DNA of 64,000 nucleotides from Acidobacteriaceae bacterium (lineage in GTDB: Bacteria > Acidobacteriota > Terriglobia > Terriglobales > Acidobacteriaceae), in the NCBI GenBank assembly GCA_027452245.1, contig DAIDGW010000081.1, positions 1 through 64,000 of the forward strand. The letters are read 5' to 3'. Positions 51,364 through 59,199 of the stretch are shown here, one piece after another. The position numbers and the translations under genes were made by a program. Within the stretch, counting starts at the first letter, position 1, and each line of letters opens with the position of its first letter. The notes below the pieces were generated by a model. It saw nothing but the letters and a program-made list of their open reading frames with translations. It was not told the origin of the DNA and ran no database searches.

Positions 51364-51936
51364 TCAATGGCTGCCTGGTCGTCCGGCCACCAGGTCGAGG
51401 AACGCCTGATGGATGCGCGCATCGTCGGAGAGTTCCGGATGAAATGTCGCGGCCATAACTTTTCCCTGGCGCACCGCGACTGGATCCTTGCCCTCAGTTG
51501 CGATCACGTCCACGCCCGGTCCGATATGTTCGATTTTCGGCGCGCGGATGAAGACCATTTCCAAGGGCGACTGGTCGAGGAACTTGCCTTCGCGGATTGA
51601 GCTATCGACCTGGCGTCCATAGGCATTGCGGCGGATGCGAATGTTGAGCGCCCCCAGTCCCGGCTGAGGCGGATTCTCGACTTCTTTCGCTAACAGAATC
51701 GCGCCCGCACAAGTGCCGAACGTCGGCTTCAGCCGGACAAATTGCTTGAGCTTCTGGAATCCGGCTTCGCCCAACAACTTCAGAAAGGTACCCGATTCCC
51801 CGCCGGGGATGATGAGGCCATCGATCTCATCCAACAGCTCCGGTTTTTTGACCAAGACAACCTCCGCCCCCAATTCTTCGAGGCGGCGGCGATGAGCGTC
51901 GAAATCACCCTGCAGTGCTAGCACACCAATTTTCAT
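51364..51936 (-). CDS. pdxT: Pyridoxal 5'-phosphate synthase glutaminase subunit
   Basis: 190 residues, ATG at 51934-51936. Start KIGVLALQGDFDAHRRRLEE; GLIIPGGESGTFLKLL; catalytic Cys in TFGTCAGAILLAKEV; the His-Glu pair in AATFHPELSDDARIHQAF. Supplies ammonia from glutamine to PdxS for vitamin B6 synthesis. The usual partner pdxS is not adjacent in this window. Confidence 0.96.
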   Translation of the reverse strand: MKIGVLALQGDFDAHRRRLEELGAEVVLVKKPELLDEIDGLIIPGGESGTFLKLLGEAGFQKLKQFVRLKPTFGTCAGAILLAKEVENPPQPGLGALNIRIRRNAYGRQVDSSIREGKFLDQSPLEMVFIRAPKIEHIGPGVDVIATEGKDPVAVRQGKVMAATFHPELSDDARIHQAFLDLVAGRPGSH

Positions 51937-52120
51937 AAGTTAAGAAGTAACCGACAATTCTATCGGATGCAGGACTGATCGCCGGGCCGAACCTATTCCC
52001 ATCATGTAATGCCAGAGCTGATTCGATTTTAGAAATTGCTGCTTCCCGAGATGACGTTCGTAATACCGATCGCCCTTGGTGCGCTGGAGTTCCTTAGCAC
52101 CATGGCCGAAGTTCTCAGCA

Positions 52121-53035
52121 ATGGCGATGCTGTCTCCAAAACAAGCGTGCTCCTTTGCTCTGATTCTGCTCATCTTTCCCGGCGTGTTCCGGGCTCGCAG
52201 TTCGAGGGATCCCGAAGCAACGCCTTATCGCTCGGCCACCTCCGAAGTGCGGATTACGTTCTTCGCCACCGATGAGCGCAATCGTCTCATGACCGCACTC
52301 ACTCGCGACGACTTTGCCGTGGTTGACAGCGGGATCGTGATTCGCGACTTCCGCAGCCTAACGCACTCGAATGAAACGTCTCTGGATCTGATGATATTGG
52401 TCGACGAAAGCGAATCGGTGAACTCCAGGTTCGCCCCGGCAGCGAAAATCGTGCAACAGCTCGTGCAGAAGGAGTCGGGCAATGTCGACGATACCATCTC
52501 GGTGATTGCCTTCTCGGGACTGCGGCCTCGTGTGGTTTGCGAACGAAACTGCGCATTCTTGGAACCAAAATTCTTTGCCACCGCACCCGCGGGACAGACA
52601 CCCCTGTTCGACACCTTGAGGTATGCCGCTCAGTATGCGGTAGACCACCAGATAGCAGGCGTGCGGCAGGCGGTGCTGTTGTTCTCCGACGGCAATGACA
52701 CGATTAGTCGAACGTCGGCATCCGATGCTCTTAAAGCGCTGATTCAGAGTGGAGCGGTTCTCTATGGAGCGGATCTGAACGAGCCCTCCGATTTCGCAAA
52801 AGGAAGCGCTACGCTCCAAAAACTGGCCGAAGCCACGGGCGGCCGTTCTTTTTTCCTGCGCGATACTCCCAACGCACTCGAATCGGTTCTGGCGGACATG
52901 CAGGCTTCCTATGTAGTTACGTACCCACTCCCGACGCATGTGGCAGGTTTTCACTCGCTCCGGATTCTTCCCAAACACAATCTGAACCTGCGTTTCCATT
53001 GCCGCGGAGGCTACTACTATGAAGAAAGCCATTGA
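52121..53035 (+). CDS. Exported VWFA-related Acidobacterial-type domain protein
   Basis: 304 residues from ATG 52121; ATG 52127 is equally possible, and the frame is open from 52076. Signal peptide (ACSFALILLIFPGVFRA). The von Willebrand A fold has the MIDAS DxSxS in LDLMILVDESESVNSRFAPA and later TPLFDTLRYAAQYAVDHQIA and AVLLFSDGNDTISRTSASDA. Of the TIGR03436 type typical for Acidobacteria. Overlaps the next gene by 17 bases. Likely binds a divalent metal and a protein partner outside the inner membrane. Confidence 0.88.
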   Translation: MAMLSPKQACSFALILLIFPGVFRARSSRDPEATPYRSATSEVRITFFATDERNRLMTALTRDDFAVVDSGIVIRDFRSLTHSNETSLDLMILVDESESVNSRFAPAAKIVQQLVQKESGNVDDTISVIAFSGLRPRVVCERNCAFLEPKFFATAPAGQTPLFDTLRYAAQYAVDHQIAGVRQAVLLFSDGNDTISRTSASDALKALIQSGAVLYGADLNEPSDFAKGSATLQKLAEATGGRSFFLRDTPNALESVLADMQASYVVTYPLPTHVAGFHSLRILPKHNLNLRFHCRGGYYYEESH

Positions 53036-53489
53036 TCTCAAGTTTGCGAAACCAGGATTGAGCCTCGTTCTCGCGTTCTGTATGTGCCCTTTGGCTTCGG
53101 CTGTGCAGCTCGGCTATCAACATGGGACCGTCGTACGCATGCGCATGGGGGAGTGTCTTCCCGGGCGTCGCGGCGGGTTCATGGTCGCCTTCGGACCGCC
53201 CAGCGCAGGCGCAGAATCGGAATCCTGCCCGGAATACACCCTGGTTTCGGACAAAGTGGTTTTTGTCATTACTGGCAGGTCCGCTAACCAACTCATCCCG
53301 TTAGCCGACGTCGTCGACTTCCGCTTCCATAACAACGAACTGGCTGTGCGCCTCGACGACGCACGTCACGAAAGCAAGTTCACAATCAAAGAAATGATCC
53401 TGCGTTCCGAATGGGATCTGGTGCAGAAACACCTGATGAATCAGCTTGGTTCGAACGACAGTGCGACGGTCGCACGCACGGGCGATTGA
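53019..53489 (+). CDS. Small exported hypothetical protein
   Basis: 156 residues, ATG 53019 with GGAGG before it inside the end of the VWA gene. Signal peptide (GLSLVLAFCMCPLASA). Mature part beta-rich: YTLVSDKVVFVITGRSANQL and VVDFRFHNNELAVRLDDARH. Three cysteines may form a disulfide. Function unknown; the 17-base overlap suggests co-translation with the VWA-domain protein. Confidence 0.75.
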   Translation: MKKAIDLKFAKPGLSLVLAFCMCPLASAVQLGYQHGTVVRMRMGECLPGRRGGFMVAFGPPSAGAESESCPEYTLVSDKVVFVITGRSANQLIPLADVVDFRFHNNELAVRLDDARHESKFTIKEMILRSEWDLVQKHLMNQLGSNDSATVARTGD

Positions 53490-53501
53490 GATTGCTGCAA
53501 C

Positions 53502-54290
53502 CTACGCTTCGGGCCGCAACAGCAGTTGTTCGGCAGGCGAGAAAACCTGACTGCGGATCAAGATCGTGCTGACCAGCGATGTCAGCCCGGAAGAGGCGAA
53601 GATCATCGCCAGCACTACAAATTGATAGATGGCGGCATAGACGGGCCGCGAACCGGAAAGCAGCATGCCAGCCATGAGACCGGGAATCCATACGATTCCG
53701 AGGGAGCGCAGCGAATCGATCGCCGGAATCAAGCTCGACTCAAACGAGGATTGGACAAATGTCGCCACGCTTTGCGAGGGCGCCGCTCCCAAAGCCAAAG
53801 CCGATTCCACTTCGCCTACATGCGCCAGCACCTCGGATCGAAAGCGATTCAGAGCCAAGCCATTGGTGTTCATGGCATTAGCGATCAGCATACTTCCTAC
53901 CGGAACCAGAGAAGTGATGGCGGCGTCGATTACGCCGAGCCAGCTCATAATCGCGATCACCGATCCCGCACCAGACCCGATGGCATAGGCGGAAACCCGA
54001 AATGCTCCGGGCATTCCTTTAGCTCGCTTGGCCGAGGTCGCACCCGCGGCCACGATCATGGCGGCCAGAAGGAATCCCCCGGTCCAGCGGGGGCCGCGCA
54101 GCATGAGAACCAGAACAGACCCAACGGCGACAATCTGCGCCAGACCTCGGACCAGCGCGATTAAGGTTTCGCGCTCCAGGTGAATGCCTCGCCGCCGAGC
54201 CAGAATAGCAACTGTGATGGCTAGTGCCGCCGCAACAGCTGCCTGCGAAAGTCCGAGCGACAACTGACTTCTAAAGATTGTCTGAAGCAT
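53502..54290 (-). CDS. fetB: FetB-type ABC transporter permease (UPF0014)
   Basis: 262 residues from ATG 54288-54290, GAGGTG just before, overlapping fetA by 20 bases. About seven helices: SQAAVAAALAITVAILARR, LIALVRGLAQIVAVGSVLV, then the family signature VPVGSMLIANAMNTNGLALN (the 'xPxxGMxxGNxM' region) and WIPGLMAGMLLSGSRPVYA. With FetA it exports iron or related metals in E. coli and gives resistance to oxidative stress; the substrate here is inferred only. Confidence 0.9.
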   Translation of the reverse strand: MLQTIFRSQLSLGLSQAAVAAALAITVAILARRRGIHLERETLIALVRGLAQIVAVGSVLVLMLRGPRWTGGFLLAAMIVAAGATSAKRAKGMPGAFRVSAYAIGSGAGSVIAIMSWLGVIDAAITSLVPVGSMLIANAMNTNGLALNRFRSEVLAHVGEVESALALGAAPSQSVATFVQSSFESSLIPAIDSLRSLGIVWIPGLMAGMLLSGSRPVYAAIYQFVVLAMIFASSGLTSLVSTILIRSQVFSPAEQLLLRPEA

Positions 54291-54990
54291 GAAGCACCTC
54301 GCTGGTAGGCCCGATCCGAACCACGCGTCCACTTTCGAGCACCAGAATGTGATCTGCCAACCTTGCAGCCTGGGCCGTGTCATGGGTGACCAACACACAC
54401 GTGAGCCGCTGATCACCGATGATCTGCCGAATCAGGGACTCAACTCCTTTTTTGGCTTCGTCGTCGAGGGCGGAGGTTGGCTCGTCCATCAGCAACACGG
54501 AAGGGGAATTTGCCAGTGCCCGCGCAAGTGATACGCGCTGCGCCTCGCCGCCTGACAAATTGCTGATGGAGCGACTGCTGAATCCTGGCAGTCCCACCCG
54601 CTCAAGAAGGTTGCTCACGCCATCGCCTGATAGTTCTTCGCCACGCTGCCTCGGACCAAATTGAAGATTTTCCGCGACAGACCCTGGAAATAGGAATGGA
54701 CGCTGCGTAACCATGCCGATATGCCGCCGCAATTCGCGAGGCGCAACTTGGCGATAATCGACTTCGTTGAAGTAAACGGTTCCCGAAGTTGGTTCGTCCA
54801 GCCGATTCAGCAAGCGCAGGAGAGAACTTTTCCCTGATCCGCTTGGCCCGACGATGGCGAGCGTCTGGGTAGTATTGAGGGAAAAGGAAATGTCGTTGAC
54901 GATCTGCTTGGATCCTACCGTGCGGCAAAGATGCTCGCAACGCAGAATGGCTCGGGACGGCGTTCCAGTCGTGCTCGACGTCGTTACCAT
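54271..54990 (-). CDS. fetA: FetA-type ABC transporter ATP-binding protein
   Basis: 239 residues. Walker A GPSGSGKSSLLRLLNRLDEP (about 43-62), Q-loop MVTQRPFLFPGSVAENL, signature NLSGGEAQRVSLARAL, Walker B LLMDEPTSALDDEA, His switch LVTHDTAQAARLADHI. Energises the FetB permease. It is preceded on the same strand by the NtrC-type regulator, ending 15 bases before. Confidence 0.92.
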   Translation of the reverse strand: MVTTSSTTGTPSRAILRCEHLCRTVGSKQIVNDISFSLNTTQTLAIVGPSGSGKSSLLRLLNRLDEPTSGTVYFNEVDYRQVAPRELRRHIGMVTQRPFLFPGSVAENLQFGPRQRGEELSGDGVSNLLERVGLPGFSSRSISNLSGGEAQRVSLARALANSPSVLLMDEPTSALDDEAKKGVESLIRQIIGDQRLTCVLVTHDTAQAARLADHILVLESGRVVRIGPTSEVLHASDNL

Positions 54991-55005
54991 TCGGATGAGG
55001 ATACT

Positions 55006-56487
55006 TCAGCCGGCGGAATTTTCCGTAGGAACAGAGTCTGAGGCTTCTTCATCGCCCGGCAGCAAGTCGAATTTCTTGAGCTTGTAGCGCAAAGCGTCGC
55101 GGCTGATATCGAGCAGGCGCGCGGCGTGCGTCTGATTGCCATTCGCCTGGCGCATGGCAAGCTCCACCATGGCGCGCTCCACTTCTTCAAGCGAAGTTCC
55201 TTCCTCCGGGATGTAAAGGCGTGGAAGGGTGCGCCCATTGGCCAGTTGGCGAGAACCGGAATCACCGGAAGTGCTGCTGTGCTCGAAGGCGGTTAATCCA
55301 CTGCGGGCCGCTTCGCCGACGGCAAAGGGCATATAAACCGGGCGCAAGATCGGCTCATCCTCAAGAATCATGGCGCGCTCGATCGAATTCTTGAGCTCAC
55401 GCACATTTCCCGGCCAGTTGTGGGCCAGCAGCAAACGCCTGGTTTCGGGCGTAATGCCGCGCACCGCTTTTTTGAACTTGCGGTTATAGCGCTCAATGAA
55501 GAAATCAACGAGTGGCAGAATGTCTTCATTTCTCTCGCGGAGCGGAGGAATGAAAATCGCGATGATCGCCAGCCGGTAATACAGATCCTGGCGGAACTGC
55601 CCTTCGCGGACGGCTTTCTCGAGGTCGCGGTTGGATGCCGCAATCACGCGCACATCCACCTGCATGTCGCGCACGCCGCCCACGCGCCGGATTACCTGAT
55701 CTTCCAGGACGCGCAGCAGCTTGGCTTGCAGCAGTGGTGAAAGCTCGCCGATCTCGTCCAGAAACAACGTGCCGCCGTCGGCTGTTTCGAAGAGGCCCTT
55801 CTTCATCTGCTTGGCATCGGTGAAGGCTCCCTTTTCATGGCCGAACAATTCAGCCTCCATCAGGGTCTCCGGGATGGCCGAGCAGTTGATGGCTACAAAC
55901 GGACTGTTCTGGCGCGTGCTCTCGTAATGAATCGCCTTCGCAACGAGATCTTTGCCAGTGCCACTCTCGCCCTGAATCAGAATCGTCGTCGCCTCGCTGG
56001 CGGCGACTTTGCGGACAAAATTCAGCAACTCGGTCATCTTCGGCGAAACCGCGACAACCTCATGGTAGCCGGTGCGGCGACGGACCTCGCCGCGCAAGTT
56101 CTGAACTTCGCTGCGCAAGCGATTGGTTTCGAGGGCGTTTTGAATCGTTACACGGAGTTCGTCGAAATCCAGCGGCTTGCCGATGAAGTCGTACGCTCCC
56201 AATTTGAGCGCGCTCTTAACGTCGTCCAGTTGGGGATCGGCAGTGATCATGATGACCTGCCGGGCATCACCGTTCTTTCTCAGTTGTTCGAGAACTTGCA
56301 GCCCATTGAGGTCCGGAAGGCGGACATCGAGCAGGATCAGGTCAGGGGTTTCGTGCTGTGCTAAGCGTAATCCGGGTTCACCCGCGGCGGCCTCAACTAC
56401 CTGGTATCCCCATTCTTCACACTTCTGCCGGAGCGACCAGCGGACGAGCCGCTCGTCGTCCACAATCAAGATTTTCTCTACAGGCAT
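55006..56487 (-). CDS. Sigma-54-dependent NtrC-family response regulator
   Basis: 493 residues. Receiver domain 1-120: D10, D11, phospho-acceptor D54 (LILLDVRLPD), T82, K104. Sigma-54 AAA+ domain: Walker A GESGTGKD (173-180), the sigma-54 contact loop GAFTDA (220-225; canonical GAFTGA, so G to D), Walker B GGTLFLDEIGELSPLLQAK, RIAASNRDLEKAV-like arginine region. C-terminal Fis-type helix-turn-helix (ANGNQTHAARLLDISRDALR). Activates sigma-54 promoters; its partner is the histidine kinase just upstream. Confidence 0.95.
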   Translation of the reverse strand: MPVEKILIVDDERLVRWSLRQKCEEWGYQVVEAAAGEPGLRLAQHETPDLILLDVRLPDLNGLQVLEQLRKNGDARQVIMITADPQLDDVKSALKLGAYDFIGKPLDFDELRVTIQNALETNRLRSEVQNLRGEVRRRTGYHEVVAVSPKMTELLNFVRKVAASEATTILIQGESGTGKDLVAKAIHYESTRQNSPFVAINCSAIPETLMEAELFGHEKGAFTDAKQMKKGLFETADGGTLFLDEIGELSPLLQAKLLRVLEDQVIRRVGGVRDMQVDVRVIAASNRDLEKAVREGQFRQDLYYRLAIIAIFIPPLRERNEDILPLVDFFIERYNRKFKKAVRGITPETRRLLLAHNWPGNVRELKNSIERAMILEDEPILRPVYMPFAVGEAARSGLTAFEHSSTSGDSGSRQLANGRTLPRLYIPEEGTSLEEVERAMVELAMRQANGNQTHAARLLDISRDALRYKLKKFDLLPGDEEASDSVPTENSAG

Positions 56488-56550
56488 CCCCCCTATAGCT
56501 TACTACGGAGCAGGCTCGATTCCGAGCGCTAGGGGCAACACCAAAGGCGG

Positions 56551-57795
56551 CTATAGCGCCTGCTTCGCAGGCGAACGCTCGATCGGCAGAAGCACGGTGA
56601 AGGTAGTCCCACGGCCCAGTCCGCTGACAACCTGTATCCTCCCTTGATGATCTTCGACAATGCGGCGCGCCAGGGATAATCCGAGTCCGGTCCCATCACC
56701 TTTGGTCGTGAAGAAGGGGCGGAAGATGTTCGGCAGGTTTTCCGGCGCAATGCCTCGCCCATTATCCGCCACTTCAATCACCGCATATTCCTTCTGGCGC
56801 CGCAGATTGACGGCGACCTTACCCTCGCCATCAATGGCCTGCATGGCATTGAGCAATAGGTTCAGAAGAACTTGATGCATCTGGTCGCTGTCATGTTCGA
56901 TTTCCGGCAGCGAAGGATCTTTGCTCAAACTGATCTCGATATGTCTTGTGACAGCCTGTTGGCGCCCCAGCATCACGGCATGTTCGACGGTCGTATTCAA
57001 GTCGCTTTTGCTGACATTCGGGGGGTGTGGGCGCGCGGTTTGCAGCAGGTCCGTCACAATCTGGTTGATGCGTGCAATCTCCTGCCGCACATCTTTAACC
57101 ACGCTCCGCGCCGGGCTGGAAGTGGGGAGGTCGCGCCCAATGATTTCGATGACTCCGGCAATTCCGGCGAGAGGGTTGCGAATCTCATGCGCCAGTCCAG
57201 TCGCCAGCTCTCCCAAGGTCGCCAGATGTTCTGCGCGGGACATCTGCGTCCGGTGCAATTCTTCAATCTCACGCTGGTTCTCACGAATCTGCGCCACCAT
57301 GTGGTTGAAATTGCGGCCGAGATCGCCAATTTCGTCATTGCGCTGGGAGAAACTGACGGAGACATCCAGATTGCCTTCGCCGAGTTGCGCAATTTTCTGC
57401 TGCAATTCGACCATGGGCCGCTGGATCATGTAGGTGAGAACGACCAGCAACGCGCCGCAGATTGCCACCGCGCCGGCACCCGCAACGAACAGTACGGTGT
57501 GCCGCTCGGGATCGCGCCAGGAGAGGGTTGCCAAAAGGAACAGCAGCATGCCGCCCAGCAAAACACTGGCAATCGGCATCAGAGCCTTGATTTCCCAGTT
57601 GATACGGAACGAGGAAGCGTCTTCCCCGGCCGCGTGCTCGTTCCCCACAGAAGTTTCGCCCAATGGATCCACCACCCCGTCCCAACGTCTGTACTCATCC
57701 CGCGTTTCGACGACAGAATCCGAAGCTACGACCAAATCCATCTTCGAGCGCCCATCGGACTTCGATTTCAGCGTGACAGACTCAGGCATATGCAT
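56551..57795 (-). CDS. HAMP-containing sensor histidine kinase without a periplasmic sensor domain
   Basis: 414 residues; ATG 57793-57795 overlaps the ccsA stop by 14 bases. Cytoplasmic N-terminal 70 residues with no known domain; two helices (71-92, 100-124) joined by only about seven residues, so there is no periplasmic sensor; HAMP (about 125-178); HisKA with H203 in GLAHEIRNPLAGI; HATPase_c with NAMQAIDGEGK, DNGRGIAPENL and TKGDGTGLGLSLAR. NtrB-like. Probably phosphorylates the sigma-54 regulator encoded next. The signal could be membrane state, redox or the unusual N-terminus. Confidence 0.93.
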   Translation of the reverse strand: MHMPESVTLKSKSDGRSKMDLVVASDSVVETRDEYRRWDGVVDPLGETSVGNEHAAGEDASSFRINWEIKALMPIASVLLGGMLLFLLATLSWRDPERHTVLFVAGAGAVAICGALLVVLTYMIQRPMVELQQKIAQLGEGNLDVSVSFSQRNDEIGDLGRNFNHMVAQIRENQREIEELHRTQMSRAEHLATLGELATGLAHEIRNPLAGIAGVIEIIGRDLPTSSPARSVVKDVRQEIARINQIVTDLLQTARPHPPNVSKSDLNTTVEHAVMLGRQQAVTRHIEISLSKDPSLPEIEHDSDQMHQVLLNLLLNAMQAIDGEGKVAVNLRRQKEYAVIEVADNGRGIAPENLPNIFRPFFTTKGDGTGLGLSLARRIVEDHQGRIQVVSGLGRGTTFTVLLPIERSPAKQAL

Positions 57796-59179
57796 GCAAT
57801 CCCGGAAGCAGGTAAGTTACTCCGAAGAAAGTAAACATCACTACCGCGAAGCCCAGAATTGCGAAGTAGGCCGCCCTGCGTCCCCGCCACCCGCGAGTAA
57901 TGCGCATGTGTAGATAGCCGGCGTATATCAACCATGTAATCGCGGCCCATGTTTCCTTAGGATCCCAGCTCCAATACGAGCCCCAAGCCCGGTTCGCCCA
58001 GTAGGCGCCTGCGGCAATCATGAGGGTTAATAGGGGGAAGGCTACACAAATCGTCTTGTAGGTCAGCCGGTCAAGCGCATCGGCATCGGGCAGCAATCGT
58101 TCCAGGTCCGTCCGGCGCCAGAGCAGGAGCAGATAGAGCAGGTTGGCGAAGATTCCCCCGACTAACCCGGAGAGGATAAACGGACTTGCGGCTAGACTGG
58201 TGGCGTAGACACCATCGGCATCAAGTGACGAATACTGTCCATTGTTGGCTCGAAGTAGAAAAAAGGCGAGGGCTAAAATCTGCAGAAGGATACTCACAAA
58301 CACAGCTCGGTTTGCAGTGGCGAGAAAGCCTTCATCCTTTTTCCACACTCCCAGTGCATAGAGAGCGAGGGGCGCCAACGTGGCGGCAAAGACGATGACC
58401 ATGAGCCAGCCCAGGTCGGGGATGGTCACAAACAGCCTCACACCGCGCGAGAGAAATACTTCGGTTCGGTTTTCTGCATCCCAGGCGATCACGCTCAGTC
58501 CGCCCCATTTCTCGAAGCGGCTCAGGATTGCTGCGTAGATACCCGCCGTAAACAGGCTGGTTCCGGCGAGAAATGTCTCGGTTTGGACCTTGTCCTGGAT
58601 GAGAAACATCATGGAGAGTGCGAAACTCAGAGCGCATGCCGCGTAGGCCAGCATGGCCAGACTGACGTGCACATGCAGCCATGTCGATTGCAATGCAGGA
58701 ACCAGTGGCCGGACATCTGTGCGCAGTAACTGCATCAGCACCACGCCGACAATCGCTACCGGCATGGTCACGGTGCCGATGACTTTCACTCCATAGACTT
58801 TTTCGGCAACCAGCGTGAGAGCAGCCAGAGTCCATACAAACATCAAAAGCATTTCATAGAGGCTGGCGAATGGCGGGTGTCCTGCTTCATACCAGCGGTG
58901 CAGAACCGCGCCGGTGTTGGCGAGCAGCCCTGCCCATGTGGCAAAGGACGCAAACTTCACGTAGGACTCATTGGCGGTCACGCCGAAGCCGAGATATAGG
59001 GCTCCCGCCCCTGCATAAAAAATCAGTGAGGCATACAGCAGGTTGGCTTCGTTGAGGACATTACCCGACTTCACCACGTTCAAGAACGCCATGAACAGAA
59101 GAAAAGCAATGCCCAGTCCCACGAGCACAACCAGTGTGCTGCCGGTCGAGGGTTGCTGCTCTGCTCTTGCTCGCGCCAT
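57782..59179 (-). CDS. ccsA: Cytochrome c biogenesis protein CcsA/ResC
   Basis: 465 residues, about 10-12 helices, ATG preceded by AAGGAGA. The CcsA signature WDPKETWAAITWLIYAGYLH (the WWD-like region; here GSYWSWDPKETWA) is near the C-terminus, with SLYEMLLMFVWTLAALTLVAEK and conserved heme-handling His in HVHVSLAMLAYAAC and YAGYLHMRITRGW. Inner-membrane partner of ResB in system II cytochrome c maturation. 20 bases after resB. Confidence 0.95.
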   Translation of the reverse strand: MARARAEQQPSTGSTLVVLVGLGIAFLLFMAFLNVVKSGNVLNEANLLYASLIFYAGAGALYLGFGVTANESYVKFASFATWAGLLANTGAVLHRWYEAGHPPFASLYEMLLMFVWTLAALTLVAEKVYGVKVIGTVTMPVAIVGVVLMQLLRTDVRPLVPALQSTWLHVHVSLAMLAYAACALSFALSMMFLIQDKVQTETFLAGTSLFTAGIYAAILSRFEKWGGLSVIAWDAENRTEVFLSRGVRLFVTIPDLGWLMVIVFAATLAPLALYALGVWKKDEGFLATANRAVFVSILLQILALAFFLLRANNGQYSSLDADGVYATSLAASPFILSGLVGGIFANLLYLLLLWRRTDLERLLPDADALDRLTYKTICVAFPLLTLMIAAGAYWANRAWGSYWSWDPKETWAAITWLIYAGYLHMRITRGWRGRRAAYFAILGFAVVMFTFFGVTYLLPGLHAYA

Positions 59180-59199
59180 TCGAATTCTCCTTCCGGGAT

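Noticed and set aside
51940-52173. 77-codon minus-strand frame between pdxT and the VWA gene
   Set aside because: It overlaps the signal-peptide region of the VWA protein, has no ribosome-binding site and no family-like sequence; the area is more likely a divergent promoter region.
56872-57834. Plus-strand open frame opposite the histidine kinase
   Set aside because: The kinase motifs (H203, HATPase boxes) are on the minus strand; the other frame is a GC-codon shadow.
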